Shown one piece after another: positions 1 to 6,818 of a stretch of 13,564 bases of DNA (its first letter is position 1; the number at the start of each line of letters is the position of its first letter). A program made the position numbers and the translations under genes. The stretch spans positions 1 through 13,564 of the forward strand of contig CAZGSV010000091.1 in assembly GCA_964528605.1 (NCBI GenBank), written 5' to 3'. The stretch comes from CAZGSV01 sp964528605 (lineage in GTDB: Bacteria; Armatimonadota; Zipacnadia; CAZGSV01). Under the pieces are notes generated by a model. That model was not told the DNA's origin and did not search any database. It saw only the letters and a list, made by a program, of their open reading frames with translations.

Positions 1-1
1 C

Positions 2-568
<567 letters not shown>

Positions 569-583
569 CGCGGCTTCGCCCAG

Positions 584-611
584 GTAGGGGCGTATTGCGA
601 TGCGCCCCTAC
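584..611. repeat. Palindromic repeat, family A copy 1 (GTAGGGGCG...CGCCCCTAC)
   Basis: A 28-bp imperfect palindrome lies 15 bp after the rpoD stop. Arms GTAGGGGCGTAT and ATGCGCCCCTAC pair over 12 positions with one T/G mismatch, around the loop TGCG. It could help end transcription of rpoD and of convergent hisI, but there is no T-run, so it is not a standard intrinsic terminator. Its close match to the palindrome at 1125-1152 marks it as a dispersed repeat. Confidence 0.8.
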
Positions 612-624
612 GCCCCCGCCCAGC

Positions 625-687
625 GTCGGGCGAGCCCTCCTTCAGTCTCTGGAGGCGGGGCGGGCAAGCCAGGCGGCTCGCCCCTAC
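625..687. repeat. Longer inverted repeat, family A copy 2, with inner hairpin
   Basis: The outer arms are GTCGGGCGAGCCCTCCT on the left and AGGCGGCTCGCCCCTAC on the right. The right arm reverse-complemented, GTAGGGGCGAGCCGCCT, matches the left at most positions. The uninterrupted core is GGGCGAGCC (628-636) with GGCTCGCCC (675-683). An inner hairpin CCTCC/GGAGG (636-640 and 651-655) sits between them. The GTAGGGGCG/CGCCCCTAC edge is shared with the other family A copies. With 584-611 it fills the space between the convergent rpoD and hisI genes. Confidence 0.65.
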
Positions 688-712
688 AAGTTGGCGCCGG
701 GGAGGTGGGTGG

Positions 713-1075
713 TTAGCCGGGGGGGACAATAGGTTCGCCGACGGTCTCTAACCCGCCCTCTTTGGTGACGCGGCGGTAGAAGCAGGTGCGGTAGCCGGTG
801 TGGCAGGCGGCGCCGATCTGCTCGACCTTGAGCAGGATGGCGTCGCCGTCGCAGTCAACATAGATCTCCTTCACGTGCTGCAAGTGGCCGGAGGTCTCGC
901 CCTTGACCCAGTATTCCTGGCGCGAGCGGCTCCAGTAGGTCGCCAGGCCGGTCGCGAGCGTGCGGCGGAGCGACTCCGCGTTCATGTAGGCGACCATCAG
1001 GACCTCGCCGGTTTCGCAGTCCTGAGCGATGGCGGGGATAAGGCCCTTCTCGTCGAACTTCAGGTTCTCTATCAC
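713..1075 (-). CDS. hisI: Phosphoribosyl-AMP cyclohydrolase (HisI), stand-alone
   Basis: It opens the adenine ring of phosphoribosyl-AMP to give ProFAR, a cytoplasmic step of histidine synthesis. Taking GTG at 1075 as start gives 120 residues. Metal-site motifs are intact: the D-x-D-x-D cluster D74-C-D76-G-D78, and the three zinc cysteines C75, C91 and C98. Their 16- and 7-residue spacing is that known for the family, within IGAACHTGYRTCFYR. The N-terminus MIENLKFDEKGLIPAI is typical. This start has AGGGTGAG four bases upstream; GTG codons at 1084 and 1111 (132 residues) are possible but lack a good ribosome site. There is no fused HisE (phosphoribosyl-ATP pyrophosphatase) domain. It lies downstream of hisF on the same strand but 255 bp away, with repeats in between, so it may be co-transcribed only by read-through. 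Confidence 0.95.
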   Translation of the reverse strand: MIENLKFDEKGLIPAIAQDCETGEVLMVAYMNAESLRRTLATGLATYWSRSRQEYWVKGETSGHLQHVKEIYVDCDGDAILLKVEQIGAACHTGYRTCFYRRVTKEGGLETVGEPIVPPG

Positions 1076-1124
1076 TCTACTCACCCTAACGGAATTGTCC
1101 GGCACGTACACAGCCTACCGGCCT

Positions 1125-1152
1125 GTAGGGGCGTATGGCAATACGCCCCTAC
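1125..1152. repeat. Perfect palindromic repeat, family A copy 3
   Basis: Arms GTAGGGGCGTAT (1125-1136) and ATACGCCCCTAC (1141-1152) are perfect 12-bp complements around the loop GGCA. It is nearly identical to the copy after rpoD at 584-611. It lies between hisF and hisI, about 50 bp upstream of the chosen hisI start, so a hairpin here would form in the his transcript. Confidence 0.85.
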
Positions 1153-1174
1153 CTCCGTCCGTCAGGGCGGACGA

Positions 1175-1203
1175 CCCTGATAACTCAAGGCTTTGGCCCT
1201 GAT
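1175..1203. repeat. Partial family C repeat arm (TAACTCAAGGC) flanked by CCCTGAT
   Basis: TAACTCAAGGCTTTGGCC (1181-1198) matches one terminal arm of the 79-bp element at 10215-10293 (GTAGCTCAAGGC; opposite arm GTAACTCAAGCC when reversed). It lies between two copies of CCCTGAT at 1175-1181 and 1197-1203. TCAGGG at 1162-1167 can also pair with CCCTGA at 1175-1180. Only one arm is recognisable, so this is a fragment. Confidence 0.4.
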
Positions 1204-1233
1204 GGAGTCACCGCGCCGCCGTGCCCCACGGCT

Positions 1234-1301
1234 GTAGCGTCGGGCTTTGCGCCCGAGGATGTGGACGGTGCGCCTGCGTGCGGGCTAAACCCGGACGCTA
1301 C
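1234..1301. repeat. MITE-like inverted repeat, family B copy 1 (GTAGCGTCGGGC ends)
   Basis: A 68-bp element bounded by GTAGCGTC at 1234 and GACGCTAC ending at 1301. The arms pair further inwards: GTAGCGTCGGGCTTTGCGC against the complement of the right side, GTAGCGTCCGGGTTTAGCC. Each arm also folds on itself (GGGC/GCCC on the left, CGGG/CCCG on the right), which would give a two-hairpin structure. Related sequences recur at 10916 and 11001. It has no coding capacity. Confidence 0.65.
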
Positions 1302-1330
1302 CGCGGGGGCGGCACGCCGTCCCCCCTACT

Positions 1331-2134
1331 CTACAACCTCACCGGCACCCCGCGGTCGCGGAGGTACTGTTTGATGTCGCGCACGGTGTAGTCGCGGAAG
1401 TGGAAGACGGAGGCGGCGAGCACGGCGTCGGCCTTGCCCTCGGCGACGACTTCGTAGGTGTGCTCGAGGGTGCCTGCCCCCCCGGAGGCGACCACGGGGA
1501 GGTTGGAGGACTCCGCCACCCGGCGCGTGAGTTCGATATCGTAGCCCATCTTGGCGCCGTCGGCGTCCATGCTGTTGAGCACAAACTCGCCCGCGCCCAG
1601 TTCCTCGGCGCGGCGCAGCACTTCCAGCGCGTCCATTCCCGTGGGCGTGCGCCCGCCGTTCAGGTAGATCTCCCACCACAAGTCGTCGTGGTCTCCTTCG
1701 CGCTCACCGCGCTTCGGGGACCGGGGGCGGTAGTTGCGCTTGGCGTCCACGGCGACGACGATGCACTGCGAGCCGAAGACCTCCGCGCCTTGGCGGATGA
1801 GGTCGGGATTGAGGTGGGCGGCAGTGTTGATAGAGACCTTGTCGGCGCCGGCGCGCAGGCTGTCGCGGATGTCCTCCACGGAGCGGAGGCCGCCGCCAAC
1901 GGTGAGGGGGATGAAGACCTGGTCGGCGACGCGCGAGACGAGGTCGAGCACGAGGCCGCGCTTCTCGTAGGAGGCGGTGATGTCGTAGAAGACCACTTCG
2001 TCGGCGCCCTGGCGGTCGTACTCGAGCGCTTGTTCGACGGGGTCGCCGGCGTCGCGGTGGTCGAGGAACTTGAAGCCCTTGACCACGCGCCCCTCCATGA
2101 TGTCGAGGCAAGGGATGATGCGTTTAGCCAGCAC
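1331..2134 (-). CDS. hisF: Imidazole glycerol phosphate synthase, cyclase subunit (HisF)
   Basis: With glutaminase HisH it converts PRFAR and ammonia to imidazole glycerol phosphate plus AICAR. It is a (beta/alpha)8 barrel of 267 residues from GTG 2134. Catalytic aspartates are visible: D11 in RIIPCLD and D130 in VVAVDAKR. Phosphate-binding glycines are in TVGGGLRSVEDI and VASGGAG, and the late motif is LNSMDADGAKMGYD. About 15 extra residues (RPRSPKRGEREGDHDD, roughly 136-151) precede LNGGRTPTG. HisF proteins with an insertion at this loop are known, so this need not be a defect. The frame is open to an ATG at 2209, but the family start (M/V-LAKRIIPCLD) and a GGAGG six bases upstream favour 2134. 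That start overlaps the end of hisA by 11 bp, suggesting translational coupling. HisH is not in the window. Confidence 0.97.
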   Translation of the reverse strand: MLAKRIIPCLDIMEGRVVKGFKFLDHRDAGDPVEQALEYDRQGADEVVFYDITASYEKRGLVLDLVSRVADQVFIPLTVGGGLRSVEDIRDSLRAGADKVSINTAAHLNPDLIRQGAEVFGSQCIVVAVDAKRNYRPRSPKRGEREGDHDDLWWEIYLNGGRTPTGMDALEVLRRAEELGAGEFVLNSMDADGAKMGYDIELTRRVAESSNLPVVASGGAGTLEHTYEVVAEGKADAVLAASVFHFRDYTVRDIKQYLRDRGVPVRL

Positions 2135-2861
2135 CAAGGGCCTCCAGCGCTTTGATGAGGTCCACTTTGCCTTCGTAGAGGGACTTGCCCAGGATGACGC
2201 CCTCGACACCGAGCGGCGCGAGCGCGGCGAGGGCGCGGATGTCGGCGAGGGAGGAGACGCCGCCGGAGGCGATGACGGGGGTGCGCACTGCGGCGGCGAT
2301 GGAGGACAGGGCTTCGAGGTTGGGGCCGCTGAGCGTGCCGTCGCGGTTGATGTCGGTGAAGATGAGCCGGGGGCAGCGGCGCTGCTCCAGTTCCCGGGCC
2401 AGTTGGGTTGGCTCCAGCATGCTCATCTGTGTCCAGCCGGAGAGGGCGACTCTGTCGCCGCGGGCGTCAATGCTCACCACCACCGCGTCGTCGAAGCGGT
2501 TGATGCACTCGTCTAGGAAGGCGGGGTCCAGCAGCGCGCCGGTGCCCAGCACCACTCTGGCGGCACCGGCGCCCAGGGCAGCCTCCACGTTCTCCACACG
2601 GCGCAGCCCCCCCGCGACCTGAGCGGGAATGCTCACGGTTTGGAGGATCTTGCGGATGGCGCCGGCATTGCGCGGCTCGCCGGCGCGGGCGCCGTCGAGG
2701 TCCACGATGTGGAGCCACTGGGCGCCTTTGCTCTCCCACTGCTTGGCGATGGCGGCGGGCCTTTCCGAGTAGATGGTCTTGTCGGCAAAGGCGCCGCGCG
2801 TGAGCCGCACGCACTTGCCCTCGCTCAGGTCTATCGCTGGGATGAGAGTGAACTGTGCCAT
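2124..2861 (-). CDS. hisA: ProFAR isomerase (HisA)
   Basis: It isomerises ProFAR to PRFAR, the step between HisI and HisF. It is a 245-residue half-barrel-duplicated (beta/alpha)8 protein. Visible motifs are LIPAIDLSEGKCVRL with catalytic-type D11, the phosphate loop VAGGLRR (canonical proteins have VGGGIR), SIDARGD with the second catalytic-type Asp D132, W143 in LSGWT, FTDINRDGT, IASGGVSS and GVILGKSLYEG. ATG 2861 is chosen because AAGGCGAG lies at a workable distance; GTG 2867 would sit almost on the ribosome site. It is the first gene of the minus-strand cluster, with a plausible promoter just upstream. hisF follows with an 11-bp overlap. Lack of the Trp-pathway context suggests a dedicated HisA rather than dual-function PriA, but sequence alone does not prove that. 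Confidence 0.96.
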   Translation of the reverse strand: MAQFTLIPAIDLSEGKCVRLTRGAFADKTIYSERPAAIAKQWESKGAQWLHIVDLDGARAGEPRNAGAIRKILQTVSIPAQVAGGLRRVENVEAALGAGAARVVLGTGALLDPAFLDECINRFDDAVVVSIDARGDRVALSGWTQMSMLEPTQLARELEQRRCPRLIFTDINRDGTLSGPNLEALSSIAAAVRTPVIASGGVSSLADIRALAALAPLGVEGVILGKSLYEGKVDLIKALEALGAG

Positions 2862-2895
2862 GGCCACTCGCCTTCCGCTCCTGCAGGCAGGGCAG

Positions 2896-2924
2896 AGGAT
2901 AGCGAGCGCGCCTGGGCGTGTAAA
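2896..2924 (-). promoter_or_regulatory. Predicted sigma-70 promoter of the hisA-hisF(-hisI) unit
   Basis: Read on the minus strand, TTTACA (2924-2919, five of six matches to TTGACA) is followed after exactly 17 bp by TATCCT (2901-2896, four of six to TATAAT). A transcript would start near 2889 and carry a leader of about 28 nt before the hisA ATG. No attenuator or leader peptide fits in so short a leader. Confidence 0.5.
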
Positions 2925-2944
2925 GGAGCGCGGCGCGCGGGCAC

Positions 2945-2973
2945 TTTGCGCCGGCGGCGGTTCGTGGTAGGTT
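2945..2973 (+). promoter_or_regulatory. Weak candidate promoter for the dehydrogenase-yajC-dut-dprA unit
   Basis: TTTGCG (2945-2950), a 17-bp spacer, then TAGGTT (2968-2973) is the best sigma-70-like arrangement before the dehydrogenase start at 2996. Both hexamers match poorly, and the region is too GC-rich for strong inference. It shares the 134-bp divergent spacer with the hisA promoter. Confidence 0.2.
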
Positions 2974-2995
2974 GGGGACCGGTCGGGAGCGAGCG

Positions 2996-4024
2996 ATGAA
3001 AGCAGCGGTTCTGCACGGCATTCGTGACCTGCGGCTGGAGGAGGTGCCGGAGCCCAAGATCACCGCTCCGGACGAGGTGCTGGTGAGGGTGCGCTGGGTG
3101 GGCGTCTGCGGCTCGGACGTGCACTACTACACCCGCGGGCGCGTGGGTGGCTGCGTGGTGGAAAGCCCGATGATACTGGGCCACGAGTGCTCCGGCGAGG
3201 TCATGGAGGTGGGCGCGGAGGTCAAGGGGCTGGTAATGGGGACCAAGGTGGCGATGGAGCCGGGCGTGCCCTGCCGCAGGTGCGAGCATTGCCACGGCGG
3301 CCGCTACAACCTGTGCCCCGACATCGTCTTTTGGGCCACGCCGCCGGTGGACGGCTCGCTGACCGAGTATGTGGTCATGCCGCAGGACTTTGTCTTCCGG
3401 CTGCCCGAGGGGATGTCGCTGCTGGAGGGGGCTCTGATGGAGCCGCTGGCGACGGGAGTGGCGGTGGGGCGGCGAGGGGAAGTGGCGCCGGGGCGTACGG
3501 TGGCGATTCTGGGCGCGGGGCCGATAGGGCTGATGTGCTTGCAGGTGTGCTGCGCCTTTGGGGCGGACAGGGTCGCCGTGACGGACATCCGGAGCGAACG
3601 CCTGGAGCGCGCGCCGGCGCTGGGCGCCGACGCGACGATAGAGGCTTCCGGCGACGTGGTCGAGCGACTACGGCAGGAGCTGGGAAGGCAAGGCCCGGAC
3701 ATTGTTATCGAGGCCGCCGGCACGGAAGAGAGCACGCGGCAGGCGATTGAGGCGGTGCGGCCCGGCGGCACGGTGGTTCTAGTGGGCATCGCGCCCGAGC
3801 CGGCCTTCCCGGTGAACGTGGCCCGCATCATACAGAGTGAGTTGCAGGTGCGCGGCCTCTTCCGCTATGCGAACACCTTTGCGACCGCGGTCAGCCTGTG
3901 CGCGCGCGGCGCGGTGGACGTGAAGTCGCTGGTGACGCACACGTTCCCTCTGGAGCGGGTAGTGGAGGCGTATGAACTGGCCGCGACGGGGGCGGGCGTG
4001 AAGATGATGATAGAGATCCCCTAG
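2996..4024 (+). CDS. Zinc-dependent medium-chain dehydrogenase, sorbitol/polyol dehydrogenase-like
   Basis: It probably oxidises a sugar alcohol or secondary alcohol with NAD+ in the cytoplasm. It has 342 residues, usual for the family. Catalytic zinc ligands are C38 (GVCGSD), H63-E64 (LGHE) and E149 (LMEPLA). Four structural-zinc cysteines are C93, C96, C99 and C107. The Rossmann motif is GAGPIG (173-178), and D197 at the end of the next strand (VTDI) points to NAD rather than NADP. The run DVHYYTRGRVGG before PMILGHE resembles sorbitol and xylitol dehydrogenases more than threonine dehydrogenase; the exact substrate cannot be told. ATG 2996 has GGGAG six bases upstream; the in-frame TTG at 2972 is less likely. 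It ends 12 bp before yajC, so they are probably co-transcribed. Confidence 0.93.
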   Translation: MKAAVLHGIRDLRLEEVPEPKITAPDEVLVRVRWVGVCGSDVHYYTRGRVGGCVVESPMILGHECSGEVMEVGAEVKGLVMGTKVAMEPGVPCRRCEHCHGGRYNLCPDIVFWATPPVDGSLTEYVVMPQDFVFRLPEGMSLLEGALMEPLATGVAVGRRGEVAPGRTVAILGAGPIGLMCLQVCCAFGADRVAVTDIRSERLERAPALGADATIEASGDVVERLRQELGRQGPDIVIEAAGTEESTRQAIEAVRPGGTVVLVGIAPEPAFPVNVARIIQSELQVRGLFRYANTFATAVSLCARGAVDVKSLVTHTFPLERVVEAYELAATGAGVKMMIEIP

Positions 4025-4036
4025 GGGGTTGGCGAG

Positions 4037-4333
4037 ATGGGCACGGAGAACCTTCTGAGCGCCGCGGGGCTGTGGATAGTCCTGATCGTGCTCATGTACG
4101 TGCTGCTCATCCATCCGCAGCGCAAGAAAGAGAAGGAGCACATGAACTTGGTGGAGTCGCTGCAGGTGGGGGACAAGGTGGTCACCACCGGCGGCATCCA
4201 CGGCACTGTGACGCGGGTGGAGGACGCGGTGGTGACGCTGCAAGTGGCGGACAACGTGCGCATCAAGGTTTCGCGCGTAGCCATCTCCCGCCGCCTGGAG
4301 CAGGACGAGGGGGGGGAGGGCGGCAAGCGATGA
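4037..4333 (+). CDS. yajC: YajC, accessory subunit of the Sec translocon
   Basis: YajC is a small inner-membrane protein that associates with SecDF-SecYEG. It has 98 residues. One N-terminal transmembrane helix (about 10-25, GLWIVLIVLMYVLLI) is followed by HPQRKKEKEH, the usual basic segment, then the cytoplasmic domain with LQVGDKVVTTGGIHGTVTRV and DNVRIKVSRVAI. All are standard YajC features. The C-terminus ends in a glycine/glutamate-rich tail encoded across an eight-G tract (4309-4316). Neither secD, secF nor tgt, its common neighbours, is adjacent. Its TGA overlaps the dut ATG (ATGA, 4330-4333), which implies translational coupling. Confidence 0.93.
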   Translation: MGTENLLSAAGLWIVLIVLMYVLLIHPQRKKEKEHMNLVESLQVGDKVVTTGGIHGTVTRVEDAVVTLQVADNVRIKVSRVAISRRLEQDEGGEGGKR

Positions 4334-4800
4334 AGGAGGGAGCGGGACCGCGGGCGCGCGCCGAGGTTACGGTGGTCGTTGAGCGGTTGGAGGGGAACGA
4401 CCTGCCTCTCCCCTGCTACATGAGCGAGGGGGCTTCAGGGATGGACCTGGCGGCGTGCGTAACCGAACCCGTGAGCCTAGGCCCGGGAGAGCGGCAACTG
4501 ATCGCGACGGGAATCAGGATAGCCGTGCCGCCGGGCTGCGAGGCGCAGGTGCGGCCGCGCAGCGGGCTGGCGGTCAAGCAGGGGCTCACCGTGCTCAACA
4601 CGCCGGGGACGATAGACTGCGACTACCGCGGCGAGGTGAAGGTGATACTGATCAATCTCGGGCGGGAGCAGGCGGTGGTGCAACGCGGCGACCGCATAGC
4701 GCAGTTGGTGATAGCGCCTGTGGCGCGGGCCCGCTTGCAGGAGGGCAATGTGGAGGGGACGGAGAGGGGCGCACGCGGCTTCGGGCACACGGGTGGGTAA
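4330..4800 (+). CDS. dut: dUTP diphosphatase (trimeric dUTPase)
   Basis: It hydrolyses dUTP to dUMP and pyrophosphate, keeping uracil out of DNA and supplying dUMP for thymidylate synthesis. From ATG 4330 it has 156 residues. All five dUTPase motifs are present: I SGMDLAA (36-42), II RPRSGLA (75-81), III GTIDCDYRGEV (93-103) with the water-activating Asp D96, IV RGDRIAQLVI (119-128) and V RGARGFGHTG near the C-terminus. Motif V usually reads as GGFGSTG, so one glycine is replaced by arginine here. The open frame extends upstream through yajC, but that part is out-of-frame translation of yajC. The start overlaps the yajC stop by 4 bp, with GGAGGG nine bases upstream. Confidence 0.96.
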   Translation: MKEGAGPRARAEVTVVVERLEGNDLPLPCYMSEGASGMDLAACVTEPVSLGPGERQLIATGIRIAVPPGCEAQVRPRSGLAVKQGLTVLNTPGTIDCDYRGEVKVILINLGREQAVVQRGDRIAQLVIAPVARARLQEGNVEGTERGARGFGHTGG

Positions 4801-4848
4801 GATCGCGGCCGACTGTGGCGGCTTTGGCCGGCGTCAGGAAGTGAGCGA

Positions 4849-5835
4849 ATGACCCCGCGCGTCGCCTGGGTGGCCCTGAGTCTTGTCAGCAGCCTGGGGC
4901 CGCGTCGCATACGCAGGATGGTGCAGATGCTGGGCGGGGTGGAGCAAATCTACTCGCGCCTGGAGGAGTTGCGCGGCACCGACCTGCTCACCAGCCAGCA
5001 GTGGAAGACCCTCGAGCGGCAGCGGGCGCACGAGGCGCAGATAGAGGAACTCCTCTACGACTGGCAGGCACAAGGCGTGACCATAGTGACCGAGGACGAC
5101 GACGCCTATCCGCAGAATCTGCGCGGCCTGCCCGATGGGCCCGGCGTGCTTTACGTGCTGGGCGGGTTGCGCCCGGAGGACCGGCAAGCGCTGGCGGTGG
5201 TGGGGACGCGCAGTCCCACCGAGGCGGGGGAAAAGACGGCGTACGACCTGGGGCGCGCGCTGGCCGAGAGGGGTTACACGGTGGTGAGCGGGATGGCGCT
5301 GGGCGTGGACACGCTGGCGCACCTGGGGGCGCTCGAAGGGGGGGGCCGGACGCTGGCGGTCCTGGGGAGCGGGGTGCTCAATCCCTCTCCCAAGGAGAAC
5401 ACCGAGTTGGCGCCGCGCATCCAGGAGCAGGGGGCGACCCTCTCCGAGTTCCATCCCTACCAGACGCCAGCGACGGCGCGCTTCATGCTGCGCAACCGGG
5501 TGCAGGCGGGGCTGTCGCTGGGGGTGATAGTGGTCGAGGCGCGGGCCCGGGGCGGGTCGCACGTGACCGCACGGCGCTGCGTGGAGTATGGGCGCCACTT
5601 GTTCGCGGTACGCTGGCGCGAGGAGAAGCCGGAGGCCGAGGGCACGGAGATTCTGATGAGCGAGTTGGGCGCGATAGCGATAGAGTCACTGGACGCCCTC
5701 GACGAGGCTTTGGCCCAACTGAGTGAGCCGTTCGTGCCTCCCGCGTTGCCCACGCAGCGCGCGCTGTTCGAGCAGGGCGAGGAGCGCGCGGGCCGGGCGA
5801 GCGATAGCGAAAGGAATGATGGCGATGATCCTTAG
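4849..5835 (+). CDS. dprA: DprA/Smf-family DNA-processing protein, divergent, no winged-helix tail
   Basis: DprA binds incoming single-stranded DNA and loads RecA during natural transformation. The 328 residues start with a helix-hairpin-helix-like segment (SLVSSLGPRRIRRMVQMLGG, about 11-30). The Rossmann-like core then shows VVGTRSPTEAG (118-127), SGMALGVDTLAHLGAL (147-162), VLGSG with PKEN (171-184), LSEF (198-201), RNRVQAGLS (215-223) and VVEARARGGSHVTA (228-241). The usual VPG after the last strands is replaced by VRW (254-256), and the SGS of the SGSLxTA motif by GGS. After residue 290 there is only a Pro/Glu-rich tail, with no recognisable C-terminal winged helix. AGGAAGTGAG precedes ATG 4849. 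It lies 48 bp after dut, and its end overlaps the next gene. The family is certain; a role in competence is assumed. Confidence 0.92.
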   Translation: MTPRVAWVALSLVSSLGPRRIRRMVQMLGGVEQIYSRLEELRGTDLLTSQQWKTLERQRAHEAQIEELLYDWQAQGVTIVTEDDDAYPQNLRGLPDGPGVLYVLGGLRPEDRQALAVVGTRSPTEAGEKTAYDLGRALAERGYTVVSGMALGVDTLAHLGALEGGGRTLAVLGSGVLNPSPKENTELAPRIQEQGATLSEFHPYQTPATARFMLRNRVQAGLSLGVIVVEARARGGSHVTARRCVEYGRHLFAVRWREEKPEAEGTEILMSELGAIAIESLDALDEALAQLSEPFVPPALPTQRALFEQGEERAGRASDSERNDGDDP

Positions 5836-6655
5836 CGTTTCCTTTGGCGGCTGGCCGGAAACGCCGCTGGAGCAGATCGCGGAGTTGCTCAATGCGGTGG
5901 AGGTGCGCAACGTCGAGGCCGTCGCCGCCGCGCTCACGCAGGGGGGGCGCAGGCCCCAGCAGGGGCAGCAGTGGCTGCGCGACCACGGCGTGGAGGTCAT
6001 CGCCCTGAGCACGCAGTATCCGATCAACAAGGGCGAGGACGCCCGGGAAGCACAGCAGTCCCTCATCGCCGCCATTCATCTGGCCGCCGAGTTGGGCATC
6101 GGCCGCGTCAACTCGTACTCGGGTGCGAGCGACCTGGAGGACAACCAGCAGGCGGTGGCGCGCTACCTCGAGCGCATGGAGCCTTGCGTGCGCGCGGCGG
6201 AGGCGGCGCGGGTGCCGCTGATGCTGGAGAATCAGATTGACGTCTCGCCCGGCAACGCTTGCGCGCGCGCGGCCCACGTGCTGCGCATCTTGCGGCACTT
6301 CGACTCGCCCTGGCTGCGCCATACCTACGACCCGGCGAACTACTACGGCGTCGGCGACGACCCCATCGCCGCGTTCCCCGACCTGCGCCCCTACATCGCC
6401 TATTGCCACCTGAAGGACGTGGCGCTGGCGACGCCGGAGATGATTGAGCGGCACCCGCGCTTCAGGCATTGGGACTTCCCGGTGCGGCCGATGATGGCGG
6501 TGCCGGCGGGCGAGGGAGAGTCGCCGTTGGCCGAGGCCTATCGGTTGCTCACCGAGAGCGCCTACGAGGGTTACGCCAGCAACGAGCCGTTCGTGGAGTT
6601 GGGGCCGCTGCGCCGCTCGGTGACCCACCTGCGGCGACTGGGAGTCCGAGGCTAG
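5825..6655 (+). CDS. Xylose isomerase-like TIM-barrel protein (AP endonuclease 2 / sugar isomerase superfamily)
   Basis: Probably a cytoplasmic divalent-metal sugar isomerase or epimerase; the substrate is unknown. From ATG 5825 it has 276 residues, typical of the superfamily. The metal-binding pattern is visible: E135 in PLMLENQ, D169 in TYDPANYYG, H195 in YCHLKDV and E254 in ASNEPF, each at the end of a barrel strand. There is no sign of the DNA-binding insertions of endonuclease IV. Three in-frame ATGs are possible (5816, 5819, 5825). The last has AAAGGA nine bases upstream; the first abuts it. With any of them the gene overlaps the dprA end by 11-20 bp, so it belongs to the same unit. The dehydrogenase at the head of this unit would suit it as a pathway partner (inference). 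Confidence 0.9.
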   Translation: MILSVSFGGWPETPLEQIAELLNAVEVRNVEAVAAALTQGGRRPQQGQQWLRDHGVEVIALSTQYPINKGEDAREAQQSLIAAIHLAAELGIGRVNSYSGASDLEDNQQAVARYLERMEPCVRAAEAARVPLMLENQIDVSPGNACARAAHVLRILRHFDSPWLRHTYDPANYYGVGDDPIAAFPDLRPYIAYCHLKDVALATPEMIERHPRFRHWDFPVRPMMAVPAGEGESPLAEAYRLLTESAYEGYASNEPFVELGPLRRSVTHLRRLGVRG

Positions 6656-6660
6656 CGAGC

Positions 6661-6756
6661 GACCGGCCGCTGCCCTGGGTGCGAGCGGAGGGGCTCAGCC
6701 TGGTGGACGAGGACGGCAGGCTGGTGGTGCTGCGTGGCGTAGGGGCGGATTCTTAA
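6661..6756 (+). pseudogene. N-terminal remnant of a GH5-like (cellulase-type) glycoside hydrolase, truncated at a repeat
   Basis: The frame reads LPWVRAEGLSLVDEDGRLVVLRGVG before reaching TAA at 6754. The pattern 'ivdedGrpvvLRGvn' is the well-known start of many family 5 glycoside hydrolases, in which LRGVN(L) leads into the first barrel strand. Here the match stops at LRGV, exactly where the palindrome GTAGGGGCGG begins (6739), and no continuation of the enzyme follows. GTG 6679 or CTG 6670 could have been near the old start; no good ribosome site remains. I infer that a gene once lying after the TIM-barrel gene was deleted or interrupted at the repeat. The match is short, so chance is possible but unlikely. 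Confidence 0.55.
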
Positions 6757-6763
6757 TCCGCCC
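6739..6763. repeat. Palindromic repeat, family A copy 4, at the break of the GH5-like remnant
   Basis: It starts GTAGGGGCGG. GGGCGGATT (6743-6751) pairs perfectly with AATCCGCCC (6755-6763) around the loop CTT. The GTAGGGGCG edge is shared with copies at 584, 1125 and (reversed) 679-687. It lies between the convergent TIM-barrel gene and the large secreted-protein gene. Confidence 0.7.
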
Positions 6764-6764
6764 G

Positions 6765-6781
6765 CCCGGTCGCAGACCGGG
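6765..6781. terminator. Candidate bidirectional hairpin between convergent genes
   Basis: CCCGGTC and GACCGGG are perfect 7-bp arms around GCA, immediately after the palindrome at 6739-6763. It lies 110 bp after the TIM-barrel stop and 38 bp past the stop of the large minus-strand gene. No T-run follows on either strand, so a termination role is inferred from position only. Confidence 0.35.
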
Positions 6782-6818
6782 AGAACCGCCCACGCCACCT
6801 CGCAGCCTCCCCCGCTCA

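Noticed and set aside
1682..1730. The SPKRGEREG segment of HisF as a repeat element inserted in the gene
   Set aside because: HisF proteins with an insertion at this loop are known and the frame is intact; the DNA shows no clear inverted repeat matching families A-C.
2135..2209. Longer HisF N-terminus from an ATG at 2209
   Set aside because: The extra 25 residues lie within hisA, are not protein-like for the family, and the GTG at 2134 has a ribosome site directly upstream of the conserved LAKRIIPCLD start.
2862..2995. Riboswitch or attenuator before hisA
   Set aside because: The predicted leader is only about 28 nt, with no His-rich leader peptide or terminator hairpin.
4072..4329. N-terminal extension of dut through the yajC region
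   Set aside because: It is out-of-frame translation of yajC; the ATG at 4330 gives a dUTPase of normal length.
5483..6628. Minus-strand open frame of 381 codons opposite dprA and the TIM-barrel gene
   Set aside because: It spans two well-supported genes on the other strand and is Arg/His/Ala-rich, as GC-rich antisense frames are.
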